From NCBI RefSeq assembly GCF_001678665.1, contig NZ_LZRP01000005.1, forward strand, positions 186,001-250,000: 64,000 nucleotides of DNA, in the 5' to 3' direction. This document shows positions 26,626-37,045 of the stretch, piece by piece. Source of the DNA: Erythrobacter sp. QSSC1-22B. Lineage in GTDB: Bacteria; Pseudomonadota; Alphaproteobacteria; Sphingomonadales; Sphingomonadaceae. The position numbers were made by a program, and so were the translations under genes. Position 1 is the stretch's first letter. Each line of letters opens with the position of its first letter. The notes beneath the pieces were generated by a model that saw only the letters and a list, made by a program, of their open reading frames with translations, searched no databases and was not told the origin of the DNA.

Positions 26626-27582
26626 ATGACGGTTCGGACTGCCCGTATTGCCGGGTCAAGGAATTGGGGACTGCGTTTTGTCGGACTGGGGGGCACTGCG
26701 CTCGCTCTGCTCGCCCTTTCCGCGCCTGCCGTGGCGCAGGACAGCAATGACGAAACGCGCCTGCGCAAGATCGAGGCGGAAGTGCGCGCGCTGCAGCGCC
26801 GCGTTTTCCCGGGCGGCGACGGACGCTATTTCGAACCCGAGATCACCGGCCAGCCGCAGACCAACACCATGGTCACGCAGCCTTCGACGACCGCGGTCAC
26901 CGATATCCTCGCGCGGATAGACGCGATGGAGACCCAGCTTCAGCGGCTGACCGGCCAGACCGAACAGAACACTTTCGCCCTGCGTACGCTGAGCGAACGC
27001 CTCGATGCGCTCGAATCCGGCGCGGTGACGGGGAGCCGTCCGGCTACCCCCACTCCCAGCGTCACCCCGACGCCGAACACTTCGGGCGCCTTGAGCACGC
27101 CGGCACCCGCTCTGACACCGACGCCTGTAGCGGCGGCACCCGACCCCGAACGTCTGGCTGCGGTTTCGGCAATCGCCAAGCCGCAGACCGAAGATCCGGC
27201 GGATGACGAATATTCCTACGGGTTCCGTCTTTGGGAAGCCGGCTTCTACCCCGAAGCGCAGCAGCAGTTGACGCTGTTCGTCGAACAGAACCCGCAACAT
27301 TGGCGCGCCACCTATGGGCGCAACCTGCTTGGCCGGGCCTATCTCGACGACAGCAAGGCCCGCGAGGCGGCGCCGTGGTTCCTGCGCAATTACCAGGCCG
27401 ACAAGACCGCGGCGCGTGCCGGCGACAGCCTGCTGTTCCTCGCCGAGTCGATGATCGCGCTGGAAGACACCAGCCGTGCCTGCATCGCGCTGGCCGAATT
27501 CGCCGAAACCTATCCGGCGCTGGCTGCCGGGCGGTTGCAGGACCAGTACGAACGCCATCGCGCGCGGGTGACCTGCAATTGA
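26626..27582 (+). CDS. cpoB: Tol-Pal associated TPR protein CpoB/YbgF-like
   Basis: 318-residue periplasmic protein. A signal peptide ends near SAPAVAQ. Next comes a coiled-coil segment (LRKIEAEVRALQRRVF, about 45-125, then LRTLSERLDALE), a Pro/Thr-rich linker, and C-terminal TPR repeats from about 205 (YSYGFRLWEAGFYPEAQQQ). CpoB coordinates peptidoglycan synthesis with outer-membrane constriction by Tol-Pal. ATG 26626 lies 10 bases after AAGGAG. tolB and pal are not in the window; tilS follows immediately, a common alphaproteobacterial order. Confidence 0.85.
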   Translation: MTVRTARIAGSRNWGLRFVGLGGTALALLALSAPAVAQDSNDETRLRKIEAEVRALQRRVFPGGDGRYFEPEITGQPQTNTMVTQPSTTAVTDILARIDAMETQLQRLTGQTEQNTFALRTLSERLDALESGAVTGSRPATPTPSVTPTPNTSGALSTPAPALTPTPVAAAPDPERLAAVSAIAKPQTEDPADDEYSYGFRLWEAGFYPEAQQQLTLFVEQNPQHWRATYGRNLLGRAYLDDSKAREAAPWFLRNYQADKTAARAGDSLLFLAESMIALEDTSRACIALAEFAETYPALAAGRLQDQYERHRARVTCN

Positions 27583-27673
27583 TCGGGCGATCGACCCACA
27601 GCTGACCGCACGCTTCCGGGCCGACCTCGTCGAGCTCTGGCCAGAAGAGAGTGGCGAACTGCGATCGCTTGGA

Positions 27674-28555
27674 GTGGCCGTCTCGGGCGGGCCTGATAGC
27701 GTTGCGCTGCTGCTGTTGGCCCATGCAGCACGACCCGAAATTCTCGAGGCTGCGACGGTCGATCACGGCTTGCGCCCGGAAAGTGCCGCTGAGGCGCAAT
27801 GGGTGGCGCAGCTATGCCGAACTCTCGATGTGCCGCATCGGACCGTCCGGGTCGATGTCGAGGCGGGCAATCTTCAGAGCAGGGCGCGCGAGGCGCGGTA
27901 TCAGGCGCTCGACCGCTGGACGGACGAACGCCGTCTCTCTGCGGTCGCGACAGCGCACCACGCCGACGATCAGGCCGAGACGCTGCTGATGCGGCTAAAT
28001 CGCGGGAGCGGCCTGCCCGGGCTGGCCGGAGTACGATCCAGCGCGATAGTCCCTGGTGGCAAGGGTCGCTTGTTGCGACCGCTGCTTGGCTGGCGCAAAG
28101 CCGAGTTGGAAGCACTGGTGCGGGGGGCGGGTCTTGAACCCGTCGCGGACCCTTCCAATCGCGACACCCGGTTCGACCGGGTCCGGGTCAGGGAGGCGCT
28201 GGCGGCAGCAGACTGGATCGATCCGCTGGCGCTGGCGCGCAGCGCGGCGCTGCTCGGAGAGGCGGAGGCAACGCTCGAAGAACTGGTCGCGGAGAGTTAT
28301 TCAAGACAGGTGACGCGCGAGAACGGTTGTTTTCATTTCACAGTGTCCCGGACCGACTACATCCGGGTCGAAGTGGTCGGGCGCATTTTTGCTGAAATGG
28401 GTTTCGCGCCGCCGCGCTCGGAGATCGCGCGGCTCGTGGCCCGGCTGGGTTCCGGGGCGAATGCATCGCTGGCGGGGGTTCTTGGCGTGCCATCAAACGA
28501 GAATGGCATCGCCTGCTGGACGTTCCGGCCCGAACCGCCCCGTCGTCAGGATTAA
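27674..28555 (+). CDS. tilS: tRNA(Ile)-lysidine synthase TilS (start uncertain)
   Basis: TilS attaches lysine to C34 of tRNA-Ile(CAU) so that it reads AUA. The PP-loop SGGPDS lies at residues 4-9, followed by VDHGLRPES, TAHHADDQAETLLMR and LLGWRKAELEALV. The first standard start (GTG 27674) falls only three codons before the PP-loop. The frame stays open upstream to 27575 and encodes a plausible N-terminus (RFRADLVELWPEESGEL) without any ATG, GTG or TTG. Translation may begin at a rare codon (ATT 27578, CTG 27602). The TAA stop shares TTAA with the convergent gene. Confidence 0.85.
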   Translation: MAVSGGPDSVALLLLAHAARPEILEAATVDHGLRPESAAEAQWVAQLCRTLDVPHRTVRVDVEAGNLQSRAREARYQALDRWTDERRLSAVATAHHADDQAETLLMRLNRGSGLPGLAGVRSSAIVPGGKGRLLRPLLGWRKAELEALVRGAGLEPVADPSNRDTRFDRVRVREALAAADWIDPLALARSAALLGEAEATLEELVAESYSRQVTRENGCFHFTVSRTDYIRVEVVGRIFAEMGFAPPRSEIARLVARLGSGANASLAGVLGVPSNENGIACWTFRPEPPRRQD

Positions 28556-29223
28556 AGCAGGCTGTCGCCCATTCCGATCCGCTGGCCTCGGGTGATCACC
28601 ACCAGATCACCCTTGCTCGCAGCGTCGAACAATTTGTCGGCAAAGGGATCGGGTACTGCGATACAGCCATGGCTGGCATATCCGTTCTCGACGACATTGC
28701 CGCCGTGGATGGCGATCCCGTCCCAGGTTAGCCGCAGCGTCCAGGGCATCGGCGCATTGCCGTATTTCTCCGAGACGTTGTGGCGCTCCTTGGTGAGGAT
28801 CGGGAAGTTCCCGACGGGAGTAGGGTGAGAGTCGGCCCCCAGCATGGCCACCGCCGCGCCGATCTCGTAGCCATCGCGAAACACCGAAATCACTCGCGCC
28901 TCGAGATCGACCGTAACCACCAGCTTGCCATCCTGCGGCGCCCCCTCGGCGTCCCAGTGCCATTCGCCGTATTTCATCGGCCCGTCGATGGGCAGGACGC
29001 GCTTGATAGTGAAACGCTCGGCGGCGCGGCGTTCGGCATCCGCCGCAATCTTTGCGTCGATCGCGGGTCGCGGGTCGATCCGCGGCTGCTCATTGGCGAC
29101 GACGGCGATGGAATCGTCCGCAGTGGCGCTTTCGGCCATCAGCCCGCCGCCGACAGCCAGCGCGCCAAGGGCCAGTAAAACTGCAAGCGTCGTTCCGCCG
29201 ATCCATTTGAATGTCGCGTCCAT
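28552..29223 (-). CDS. L,D-transpeptidase (YkuD domain)
   Basis: 223 residues: an N-terminal membrane anchor (about 8-28), a spacer, and a YkuD catalytic domain beginning near KLVVTVDLEARVISVF. The active-site motif is intact: AIHGGN, then YASHGCIAVP with the catalytic cysteine. Such enzymes make 3-3 cross-links in peptidoglycan or attach lipoproteins to it. It faces tilS tail to tail, sharing TTAA. Confidence 0.9.
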   Translation of the reverse strand: MDATFKWIGGTTLAVLLALGALAVGGGLMAESATADDSIAVVANEQPRIDPRPAIDAKIAADAERRAAERFTIKRVLPIDGPMKYGEWHWDAEGAPQDGKLVVTVDLEARVISVFRDGYEIGAAVAMLGADSHPTPVGNFPILTKERHNVSEKYGNAPMPWTLRLTWDGIAIHGGNVVENGYASHGCIAVPDPFADKLFDAASKGDLVVITRGQRIGMGDSLL

Positions 29224-29314
29224 GGATCCACGAAATAGCGATCTTGCGGTTAAAATCCAGCACAGGCCACCGCGCGTCCCACAAGGGGACCGCTCGGGCG
29301 GCAGGGATTAACCG

Positions 29315-32086
29315 CTAGCCATGCGCGCCGAACAGATTGGCGATGGCGGTACCGATCCGCAGGTTGAGCGCCTGGGCACGCTCGATCGGATCGATATAGT
29401 CGCGCCCGATCTGCGCGTACCCCTCGCCCGCGCCGTCGGGGTAATCGCTCGGGTCTTCGATCGAGAAATCGGTCAGCTGAGGGAAGCTGGTGGGATAGGC
29501 GCGGCGCATCTGCGCCAGCGCTTCGTCAATCCGCAGCGTGAAGACCATTTCAAGGACATCGTCGCGATCGATGTCGTTGGCGCGGCTGAAGGAAGGAATC
29601 GACACCGCCTTGAGGAACATGTGCTTGAGCAGCGCCAGCCGCAGCGCCTGCAGCGCGCCGATGGTGCGGCGGATTTCCTCACGGCCCTCGAGCGGGGCTT
29701 CGTCGGGCAGGAAGGCGAACAGGCGATGCAGCTTGAGCGCATCGACGCGCAACCGCGAGGTCAGGCGCCGGAACACGCCGTTGCGATCGTCTCCGGTGAG
29801 GTATTCGGCCAGCGTCTCGCAGGCGGGCGCAAGATGCTGTTCGGTCCCGCGATAGGGGCGGCTCGCCCAATAGGCTGAGTTGAACAGCTCGCCATAGGCG
29901 GCCACCGTCTTGATGCTGGCGAGCGCGTTGGAGGCGCGCACCAGCCGCATGATCTGCCGCCCGCGCTCGCTCTCCTGCAGCAGCGCGGCGATATCCTCGT
30001 AATTGCCATCTGCGGCGCTGCCGATTCCGGAGATGATGTTCACCGGATAACCAAGCTGCTGGAGGATCGCATTGTGCGGGATCGCGCGGATCTGGCGCAG
30101 GCTCATCTCGCGATCGTTCGACAGATCGCCCTGCCGCCGCGACACCCGGCTGCCGGTCGTGTTGAGCAGTCCGAGCCCGAACGCAGTGACCGCGCGCGCG
30201 TAGGTGCGGCTCTCGAGATGGTCGCGCTGGTCGCTGCGGACCGCGCGGTAGAAATCGAGACTCAGATCGGTGCGGCGATAGAAGGGATCGGGTTCGACAT
30301 CGGGATTGGCATGGCCGGGCCCTAATTGCGCGATCCGCGACAGCGTGGCCAACGCCAGTTCGGGAGTGGCGAAAAACAGATAGCCGTCGCCGCCCTGAAA
30401 GCTCGCCTCCGGTTCCATCGCTATCCCGGCGCGGGCGAAGCGGCGTCGCGCCCAGGGGCTGAGCGGCCAGGCGAGGCGGTCGGCGAACCCGCCGGGGTGC
30501 GCGCCGCGGCCCATGCCTTCGCCATGGGTGTTGAAGATCAGCGCCGCAACATCGGTCAGGCCGTTGGCTGCCATCGCATCCGCCATCCGGCCCTGCAGCC
30601 GCTCGATCGCGAGGCTGGCGGGGATCTGGCCGACAAAGCGGCCGGCATCGGAATAGCCGGTCTGGATGCAGACCCGTCCGCGCTGGCGCGCATAGGCCTG
30701 ATAGGCCGGTTCGGCGCAGAGCGAGTCGAGGAAGCGACCGCCGTGTTCGAGCGCGCTCTCGGTCTCGAACAAGGGCGAGACATCGACCTTGTCGGCGATT
30801 CCGAACAGTTTGGCGAAATAGAGCGCGGCGAGCACGGTCGAGGGCTGTTCGCATTCGGCCACCAGCATCCGGATCGGCGCGTCGGCATCGAGATGCTGGA
30901 TGATCTGCGCCATCACCAGGAACTGGCGGATCGCGGTGCTGCTCTCGATCGCCAGCGCTGCGAAATTGGTCCGCAGCGGTTCGACCTGTTCGAGCATGTC
31001 GCGCAGCACCGCCATCGCGCCCTTGCTGGCGATGTCGAGCGTATTGTCGGGATCGATCCGGCGGCGGATCGCATTGTGCAGCTGGCTGGCGTTGACGCGG
31101 AAATGGACCCAGCCCATCCCGAGCCCGTCGGCGCGCATTGCCGCTGCCAGCATTTTGCGGGGAATCGCGGCTTCGCGGTCTGCGCCAGCTGCCTCGCTCT
31201 CGAGAGCGTCGATGATGGCGGCGAGGCTGGTGAGCTTGTCGGGATGCTCGGCGGTCAGGCGGTTGGCGGCGGAGGAAAGCGCCTCGGGATCGGCGAGGTC
31301 GCTCCTGAAATCGCGTGCGTGTTCCGCAGCATGGGCAGCAGCCCGGCGCAAGCGTTCGAGCAGTGCGTGGCCGGGTGCGAAGCTCGCCAGAGTTTCGGCA
31401 TATCGTTCGAGCCGCTGCGCTTTTTCCGAGAGGCGAAAGCCGATCGAGTGATACCATTTGATATCGGTGCGCCCGTCCATGTCGTAGCCTACCCAGGACG
31501 CGAAGCGAAACGGCAGCGGCTTGAGCGATTGCCACCGGCCGGGCCAGCGCTGCTCGGCATCGTCCAGAACCTTCCCGACGATGGTGTCGCGCGCATCCTG
31601 GGCCCGCGCCATCGCTGCCATCGCACGGTCGTGCTCATAGTCGAGCGTAATAATTGGACGGTCGTCCGCGACAGCGCAGGCGCTCTCGTCGATACTGCGT
31701 TCGCCGCTTGCTGCATCGGCGATCGCTTCAGTCTGGCCGGGGGTCAGAAGGAAGGTCGGGTGCGCGGTAAAGACCGCGTGCAGCGCGGGCGATTCCCAGC
31801 GCGCACGGAAGTGATCGAAGTCTTCCTCGCCGTCCGTCAGTGTGGCGAGATTCTTCTCGCGTGAAACCGGCGCCACCAGCGAGCGCAGCCGTTCGGCGCG
31901 GCTCTTGAGCGAAACGCATTCGAGCTCCGCGACCAGAGTTGCGCAGTTTTCGAGCGTCATCTCGCCCGATTCGAGTTGTCGCGAGAGGTCGAGCGAGAGC
32001 TGGAACACTGGATTGAACAGCGGGGTCTCGCGGGTCCGTTCGTGGAGCTCAGCGAGCCGGGCGGAGAGATCGGCTGTGGTTTTCAT
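29315..32086 (-). CDS. ppc: Divergent phosphoenolpyruvate carboxylase-like protein
   Basis: PEP carboxylase adds bicarbonate to PEP to give oxaloacetate. The 923-residue protein has PEPC length and layout, but key motifs deviate. TAHPTF (107-112) replaces [14 protein letters not shown] (477-484) replaces GYSDSxKD, with Lys to Arg. [11 protein letters not shown] (521-531) replaces the HGRGGxxGRGG loop. The C-terminus ends LFGAHG where canonical enzymes end in an NTG motif. RAIP is kept. It is the last gene of the zwf-edd-glk-eda operon, overlapping eda by ATGA, so a role feeding the TCA cycle from Entner-Doudoroff products fits. Altered catalysis or regulation is likely. Confidence 0.85.
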   Translation of the reverse strand: MKTTADLSARLAELHERTRETPLFNPVFQLSLDLSRQLESGEMTLENCATLVAELECVSLKSRAERLRSLVAPVSREKNLATLTDGEEDFDHFRARWESPALHAVFTAHPTFLLTPGQTEAIADAASGERSIDESACAVADDRPIITLDYEHDRAMAAMARAQDARDTIVGKVLDDAEQRWPGRWQSLKPLPFRFASWVGYDMDGRTDIKWYHSIGFRLSEKAQRLERYAETLASFAPGHALLERLRRAAAHAAEHARDFRSDLADPEALSSAANRLTAEHPDKLTSLAAIIDALESEAAGADREAAIPRKMLAAAMRADGLGMGWVHFRVNASQLHNAIRRRIDPDNTLDIASKGAMAVLRDMLEQVEPLRTNFAALAIESSTAIRQFLVMAQIIQHLDADAPIRMLVAECEQPSTVLAALYFAKLFGIADKVDVSPLFETESALEHGGRFLDSLCAEPAYQAYARQRGRVCIQTGYSDAGRFVGQIPASLAIERLQGRMADAMAANGLTDVAALIFNTHGEGMGRGAHPGGFADRLAWPLSPWARRRFARAGIAMEPEASFQGGDGYLFFATPELALATLSRIAQLGPGHANPDVEPDPFYRRTDLSLDFYRAVRSDQRDHLESRTYARAVTAFGLGLLNTTGSRVSRRQGDLSNDREMSLRQIRAIPHNAILQQLGYPVNIISGIGSAADGNYEDIAALLQESERGRQIMRLVRASNALASIKTVAAYGELFNSAYWASRPYRGTEQHLAPACETLAEYLTGDDRNGVFRRLTSRLRVDALKLHRLFAFLPDEAPLEGREEIRRTIGALQALRLALLKHMFLKAVSIPSFSRANDIDRDDVLEMVFTLRIDEALAQMRRAYPTSFPQLTDFSIEDPSDYPDGAGEGYAQIGRDYIDPIERAQALNLRIGTAIANLFGAHG

Positions 32087-32697
32087 CGTGTCAGTCCAGC
32101 GGCTTCGCGGGCAAGGCGGGTGATGTTGTCGGAATTGACCGGTCCGCGCGGTGCCACCCAGCTGCCGCCGACGCATAGCACGGCTTCGAGCGCGAGCCAG
32201 TCGCGGGCGTCGTCGGGGCCGATCCCGCCGGTGGGGCAGAAGCGGCATTGCGCGAAGGGTGCGGCGAGCGCTTTCAAGGCCGGGATGCCGCCCGCGGCAG
32301 CCGCGGGGAAGAATTTGAAATGGGTCAGCCCGAGATCGAGCCCGCGCATGATGTCGCCGGCAGTGGCGATGCCCGGCAGGAAGGGCACCCGCTCGTGCGC
32401 CGCCGCTTTCGCCAGTGGCTCGGTGAGCCCGGGCGAGACGATGAATTGCGCGCCCGCCTCGAGCGCCTCGGCCAGCCCGCGCTCGCCGGTCACCGTGCCC
32501 GCACCGACCACCGCGCCCTCGACCTCGCGCATCGCGCGGATGGCGTCGAGCGCCACCGGGGTGCGCAAGGTGACCTCAAGTGCGGTGAGTCCGCCGGCCA
32601 CCAGCGCCTCGGCCAGCGGGCGGGCGTGCTCGAGCTCGTCCACCACGATGACGGGGATCACCGGGGCGGCTTGCATGATCGCGGCGATCGGGGTCAT
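32083..32697 (-). CDS. eda: KDPG aldolase Eda
   Basis: Eda splits 2-keto-3-deoxy-6-phosphogluconate into pyruvate and glyceraldehyde-3-phosphate, the last Entner-Doudoroff step. The 204-residue TIM barrel shows the catalytic Glu41 (TALEVTLRT) and Schiff-base Lys128 (THFKFFPA), with FCPTGGI for phosphate binding. ATG 32697 overlaps the glk stop by four bases, and its own stop overlaps the next start, so glk, eda and ppc are translationally linked. Confidence 0.95.
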   Translation of the reverse strand: MTPIAAIMQAAPVIPVIVVDELEHARPLAEALVAGGLTALEVTLRTPVALDAIRAMREVEGAVVGAGTVTGERGLAEALEAGAQFIVSPGLTEPLAKAAAHERVPFLPGIATAGDIMRGLDLGLTHFKFFPAAAAGGIPALKALAAPFAQCRFCPTGGIGPDDARDWLALEAVLCVGGSWVAPRGPVNSDNITRLAREAAGLTR

Positions 32698-33674
32698 TGG
32701 GCAACTCCATGTTCTGCGACGAAGGCGGCAGCGGCACCAAACAGCCCGGGCTGCGGATGCACGATCAGCTTGACGGGGATGGTGCCCATCAGTTCGGCGA
32801 ACCGCCCCTTGGCGCGGAAGCGTTCGGCAAAACCGGAGCGGGGCAGGTGGTCGCGCAATCGGTATCCCAGCCCCCCGGCGATCACCACCCCGCCAAACCC
32901 GCCCTGTGACAGAGCGATATCGCCTGCCACGCTGCCCAGCGACAGGCAGAAGCGGTCGACGGCGGTGGCGGCGAGGCTGTCCTTGTCCTCGAGCCCGCGC
33001 GTCCACAGCGTGACGTCGTCCTCTTCGGTGAGCGCGCGCCCTTCCATCGCGGCGAGCGTCTGGCGGATCGGACCGATGGCCGGGCCCGAAACGACGCGCT
33101 CGATCGAGACGCGGTTGTGCGAGCGGCGCAGGCGGGCGAGGATCGCGTCCTCGATGCTGTCGAGCGGGGCGAAATCGACATGTCCGCCCTCGGTTGCGGT
33201 CACGCGATAGGTGCTGCCGGACCGCCACAGATGCGCCACTCCCAGGCCGGTGCCGGGGCCCAGCACGCTGATCGTGCCTTCGGCGGCGAGGGGCCTGTCG
33301 GGTCCGGTGACATGCACGAACTGGTCTTCGGCCGCGCGCGCCACGGCATGGGCGACCGCGGCGAAATCATTGACGATCGTGAACTTATCGACCCCCAGCT
33401 TGGACTGCATCAGCGAGGGGCGAATGATCCATGGGTTGTTCGTAAAGCGGATCACCTCGCCGCCTACCGGCCCAGCGACCGACAGCGCCACACGCGGGGG
33501 CAGGGATCCGCCCTGACGAAGCCGGAAATCCTCCCACGCGGTCTGGAAGCTGGCATGATCGCGGGTGTGCAGCGTCTCCGGCTCGCCCAGCGTCAGGCTG
33601 CCGTCTGCAGCTACGCTGGCGATCACGAACCGCGCATGGGTTCCGCCGACATCGACGGCGACGAGTTCGGTCAT
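32694..33674 (-). CDS. glk: Glucokinase Glk
   Basis: Glk phosphorylates glucose at the entry of the pathway. The 326-residue ASKHA-fold kinase begins [14 protein letters not shown] and contains ALSVAGPV, the catalytic-base region [11 protein letters not shown] and [14 protein letters not shown] 33674 sits 7 bases after GGAGG, which decides the start against TTG 33677. It lies 46 bases after edd in the zwf-edd-glk-eda-ppc operon. Confidence 0.93.
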   Translation of the reverse strand: MTELVAVDVGGTHARFVIASVAADGSLTLGEPETLHTRDHASFQTAWEDFRLRQGGSLPPRVALSVAGPVGGEVIRFTNNPWIIRPSLMQSKLGVDKFTIVNDFAAVAHAVARAAEDQFVHVTGPDRPLAAEGTISVLGPGTGLGVAHLWRSGSTYRVTATEGGHVDFAPLDSIEDAILARLRRSHNRVSIERVVSGPAIGPIRQTLAAMEGRALTEEDDVTLWTRGLEDKDSLAATAVDRFCLSLGSVAGDIALSQGGFGGVVIAGGLGYRLRDHLPRSGFAERFRAKGRFAELMGTIPVKLIVHPQPGLFGAAAAFVAEHGVAQ

Positions 33675-33720
33675 CAAATTGCCTCCGGTTGCGATCAGTC
33701 AGCCTGCGCCGCGAGGGCCC

Positions 33721-35538
33721 TCACAGCCCCGCCAGCGCCAGCATCGAGGAGCCGCCGCGCTCGGCCTCGTCGGCATGCGCGCGGAACATGGCGAAGAGCT
33801 CGCGGCCCACACCCTGTTCGGGTTGCGGATCGGGAGAGGGCTCGCGCGAAGCGAGATCGGCGCTGGTCGAGAGTTCGCCAGTCGCGGCGCAGACCCGGAT
33901 CACATCGCCGTCGCGCAGCAAGGCCAGCGGGCCGCCGCCACGCGCTTCGGGGCTGCAATGGATAGCCGCCGGTACCTTGCCGCTGGCACCCGACATGCGC
34001 CCGTCGGTAAGCAAAGCGACGCGATAGCCGCGATCCTGGAGCACCCCGAGCGCGGGGGTGAGCTTGTGCAGTTCGGGCATGCCGTTGGCGCGCGGGCCCT
34101 GGAAGCGGACGACGACGACGACATCGCGGTCGAGCTCGCCTTGCGCAAAAGCTTCGGCCACAGCGTGCTGGGTGGAGAATACGCGGCACGGCGCTTCCAC
34201 CGTCCAGCGTTCGCGCTCTACCGATGAGGACTTGAAACAGGCGCGCCCGAGGTTGCCCTGCAACAGCCGCATCCCGCCATCGGGCTGGAACGGCTCGCTG
34301 GCGGGGCGGAGCATCTCGGTGTCGCCGCTCGGTCCCGGATCGCGCCAGTCGAGCGCCTCATCGCGTTCGTAGGGTTCGCGGGCATAGGCTGGCACCCCGC
34401 CATCCCACACGGTAAGCAGATCGCCATGCGCGAGCCCCTCGTCGAGCAGCGTGCCGATGACATAGGCCATCCCGCCGGCGGCGTGGAAATGGTTCACATC
34501 CCCTGAGCCGTTGGGATAGACCCGGGCGACCAGCGGAACCGCGCTCGAGAGTTCGGCGAGGTCGTCCCAGTCGAAAGCGATGCCAGCCGCGCGCGCCATC
34601 GCCGGGATGTGGATCGCGTGATTGGTCGAGCCGCCGGTGGCGAGCAGGCCAATCGCGGCGTTGACGATCGCCTTTTCGTCGATGACGCGGGACAACGGAC
34701 GATAGTCGTCGCTCTCGATCCCGATCGCGGCGAGGCGGTGGACCGCGGCGCGGGTTATCTCCTGCCGCAGCTTCTTGCCCGGCTGGACGAAGGCGGCGCC
34801 CGGCACATGCACCCCCATCATCTCCATCATCATCTGGTTGGAATTGGCGGTGCCGTAAAAGGTGCAGGTGCCCGGCGAATGATAGCTCGCCATCTCGCTT
34901 TCGAGCAATTGCGCGCGGTCCGCTTTGCCTTCGGCATAGAGCTGGCGGACCGCCTGCTTCTGCTTGTTGGGGATGCCGCTGGGCATCGGCCCGGCGGGCA
35001 CGAAGATCGCGGGCAGATGGCCGAAGCGCAAGGCGCCGATCATCAGACCCGGGACGATCTTGTCGCAGATGCCGAGCAGCGCCATGCCGTCGTACATCTG
35101 GTGGCTGAGCGCCACCGAAGCCGAGAGCGCGATGACGTCGCGGCTGAACAGCGACAATTCCATCCCGTCCTCGCCCTGCGTCACGCCGTCGCACATCGCC
35201 GGGGTGCCGCCGGCGACCTGCGCGGTGGCTCCGACCTCGCGCGCCCAGATCTTCATCCGCTCGGGATAGCGGTAATAAGGTTGATGCGCCGAAAGCATGT
35301 CGTTGTAGGCGGTGACGATGGCGAGGTTGGGCCCGCTCGAGGCGCGCAACGCCTGCTGGTCCTCGTCGGCCCCGGCATAGGCATGCGCGAGATTAGAGCA
35401 GGAAACCTGCGAGCGTTCGGGCCTGCGCTCGCGCTCGCGCTCCATCAGTTCCAGATAGCGCGCGCGCCCGGCGCGCGAATTGGCGATGACGCGCTGGGTG
35501 ACGCGGTGGATCGTGTCGTGGAGAGGTTTACTCGTCAT
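33721..35538 (-). CDS. edd: Phosphogluconate dehydratase Edd
   Basis: Edd dehydrates 6-phosphogluconate to KDPG using an Fe-S cluster. The 605-residue IlvD/Edd protein has [60 protein letters not shown] and [13 protein letters not shown], all diagnostic. ATG 35538 overlaps the zwf end by 11 bases. The pgl gene that often separates zwf from edd is missing here. Confidence 0.96.
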   Translation of the reverse strand: MTSKPLHDTIHRVTQRVIANSRAGRARYLELMERERERRPERSQVSCSNLAHAYAGADEDQQALRASSGPNLAIVTAYNDMLSAHQPYYRYPERMKIWAREVGATAQVAGGTPAMCDGVTQGEDGMELSLFSRDVIALSASVALSHQMYDGMALLGICDKIVPGLMIGALRFGHLPAIFVPAGPMPSGIPNKQKQAVRQLYAEGKADRAQLLESEMASYHSPGTCTFYGTANSNQMMMEMMGVHVPGAAFVQPGKKLRQEITRAAVHRLAAIGIESDDYRPLSRVIDEKAIVNAAIGLLATGGSTNHAIHIPAMARAAGIAFDWDDLAELSSAVPLVARVYPNGSGDVNHFHAAGGMAYVIGTLLDEGLAHGDLLTVWDGGVPAYAREPYERDEALDWRDPGPSGDTEMLRPASEPFQPDGGMRLLQGNLGRACFKSSSVERERWTVEAPCRVFSTQHAVAEAFAQGELDRDVVVVVRFQGPRANGMPELHKLTPALGVLQDRGYRVALLTDGRMSGASGKVPAAIHCSPEARGGGPLALLRDGDVIRVCAATGELSTSADLASREPSPDPQPEQGVGRELFAMFRAHADEAERGGSSMLALAGL

Positions 35539-36970
35539 GCCAGCTTGCTCCGTCACGTTCGATCAGGGCGATCGCGGCGCTCGGCCCCCAGCTTCCGGCG
35601 GTGTAGGGCCGGGGCTTGATCCCTTGCGCGCCCCATTGCGCGCGGATCGCATCGATCCACTCCCATTGCGCTTCGACCTCGTCGCGGCGGACGAACAGCG
35701 TCTGGTCGCCCTCGACCAGATCGAGCAGCAGCCGTTCGTAGGCGATCCGGCGGATCGTGTCGGAAAAGGCATCGGGCATGGTCACGTCGAGCGGGACCTG
35801 CCGCAACCGCAGCCCCTCGCGGTCGAGCCCGGGCAGCTTGGCCATCAGTGAGAACTGGATATTTTCCTCGGGCTGGATGCCGATGACGAGCCGGTTGGGC
35901 GTGGTGGTGGCGCCTTTGGCCTCGAAGATCGAATGCGGGATACTGCGGAACTGGACGATGATTTCGGTCACCCGCTCGGGCAGGCGCTTGCCGGTCCGCA
36001 GGTAGAAGGGCACGCCCTTCCAGCGCCAATTGTCGACATGCGCCTTGATCGCGACGAAGGTCTCGGTCGCGCTGTCCTCGCCCAGCTCCTCGTCATAGCC
36101 CGGGACCGCCGCGCCCGCGGACGCACCGGCGCGATATTGCCCGGTGACGGTTTCGCCCTCCGCCACGGGACGCAGCGCGCGCAGAACCTTGACCTTCTCG
36201 TCGCGCACCGCGGTGGCATCGAAGCTGGTCGGCGGTTCCATCGCCACCAGCGCCAGCAGCTGGAGCATGTGGTTCTGGACCATGTCGCGCAGGGCGCCGG
36301 TCTCGTCGTAGAAGCCTGCGCGGCCCTCGAGCCCAACTGTCTCGGCGACGGTAATCTGGACATGGTCGATATAGGTGGAATTCCACACCGGCTCGAACAG
36401 CAGGTTGGCGAAGCGCAGGGCGAGCAGGTTCTGCACCGTCTCCTTGCCCAGATAATGGTCGATCCGGAAAATGCGGTCTTCGCCGAACTCGCGGGCGACC
36501 GCGTCGTTGATCTCGCAGCTCGAGCCGAGATCGGTGCCGAGAGGCTTTTCCAGCCCGATCCGCGTACGCTCTCCGGTCAGCCCGGCATGCGCCAGCCCGC
36601 GGATAGTCGGCTCGAACAGTCTGGGCGCGGTGGAGAGGAAAATCGCCAGCCCCTGGCAATCCTTACCGACCTGATCGGCCAGCCGCTGGTAGCCGTCGAG
36701 CGTGGTCGCATCGACCGCCTCGTAGACCAGCCGCTTGAGAAATTCGCCGACCCCGCCACGGCGCGGGGCGGGCAGGTATTGCTCCAGCGCCTTGCGAGCG
36801 AATTCGCGGTACTCGTCGTCGGACATCTCTGTCCGCGCGGTGCCGACGATCTTGAGATCAGGGGCCAGCAACCCGTCCGAATGCAGCGCGCAGAGCGAGG
36901 GGAGGAGCATCCGCTGCGCGAGATCGCCCGTCGCGCCGAACAGCAGCAGCCTGTCCGCAGTGAAAATCAT
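35528..36970 (-). CDS. zwf: Glucose-6-phosphate 1-dehydrogenase Zwf
   Basis: Zwf oxidises glucose-6-phosphate to 6-phosphogluconolactone with NAD(P)+. The 480 residues begin LLLFGATGDLAQRM (nucleotide loop) and contain IGLEKPLG and the substrate-binding RIDHYLGKE signature. LRTGKRLPERVTEI is present in the second half. ATG 36970 is used; further upstream the frame has no conserved sequence. It heads the Entner-Doudoroff operon, and the transcript probably starts within the 75 bases before it or inside the upstream gene. Confidence 0.96.
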   Translation of the reverse strand: MIFTADRLLLFGATGDLAQRMLLPSLCALHSDGLLAPDLKIVGTARTEMSDDEYREFARKALEQYLPAPRRGGVGEFLKRLVYEAVDATTLDGYQRLADQVGKDCQGLAIFLSTAPRLFEPTIRGLAHAGLTGERTRIGLEKPLGTDLGSSCEINDAVAREFGEDRIFRIDHYLGKETVQNLLALRFANLLFEPVWNSTYIDHVQITVAETVGLEGRAGFYDETGALRDMVQNHMLQLLALVAMEPPTSFDATAVRDEKVKVLRALRPVAEGETVTGQYRAGASAGAAVPGYDEELGEDSATETFVAIKAHVDNWRWKGVPFYLRTGKRLPERVTEIIVQFRSIPHSIFEAKGATTTPNRLVIGIQPEENIQFSLMAKLPGLDREGLRLRQVPLDVTMPDAFSDTIRRIAYERLLLDLVEGDQTLFVRRDEVEAQWEWIDAIRAQWGAQGIKPRPYTAGSWGPSAAIALIERDGASWHDE

Positions 36971-37045
36971 CGCGGTGTCGTCCCTCCCTAGTGAAGCTTC
37001 CCAGCCTAGCATCGTGCCGGGGAGCATGCCAGCGCGCCGCGCGGC

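Noticed and set aside
29679..31535. Long overlapping frame of 618 codons on the same strand as the PEPC gene
   Set aside because: Arg- and His-rich sequence typical of a shifted frame in high-GC DNA; the PEPC frame shows clear family motifs across the same bases.
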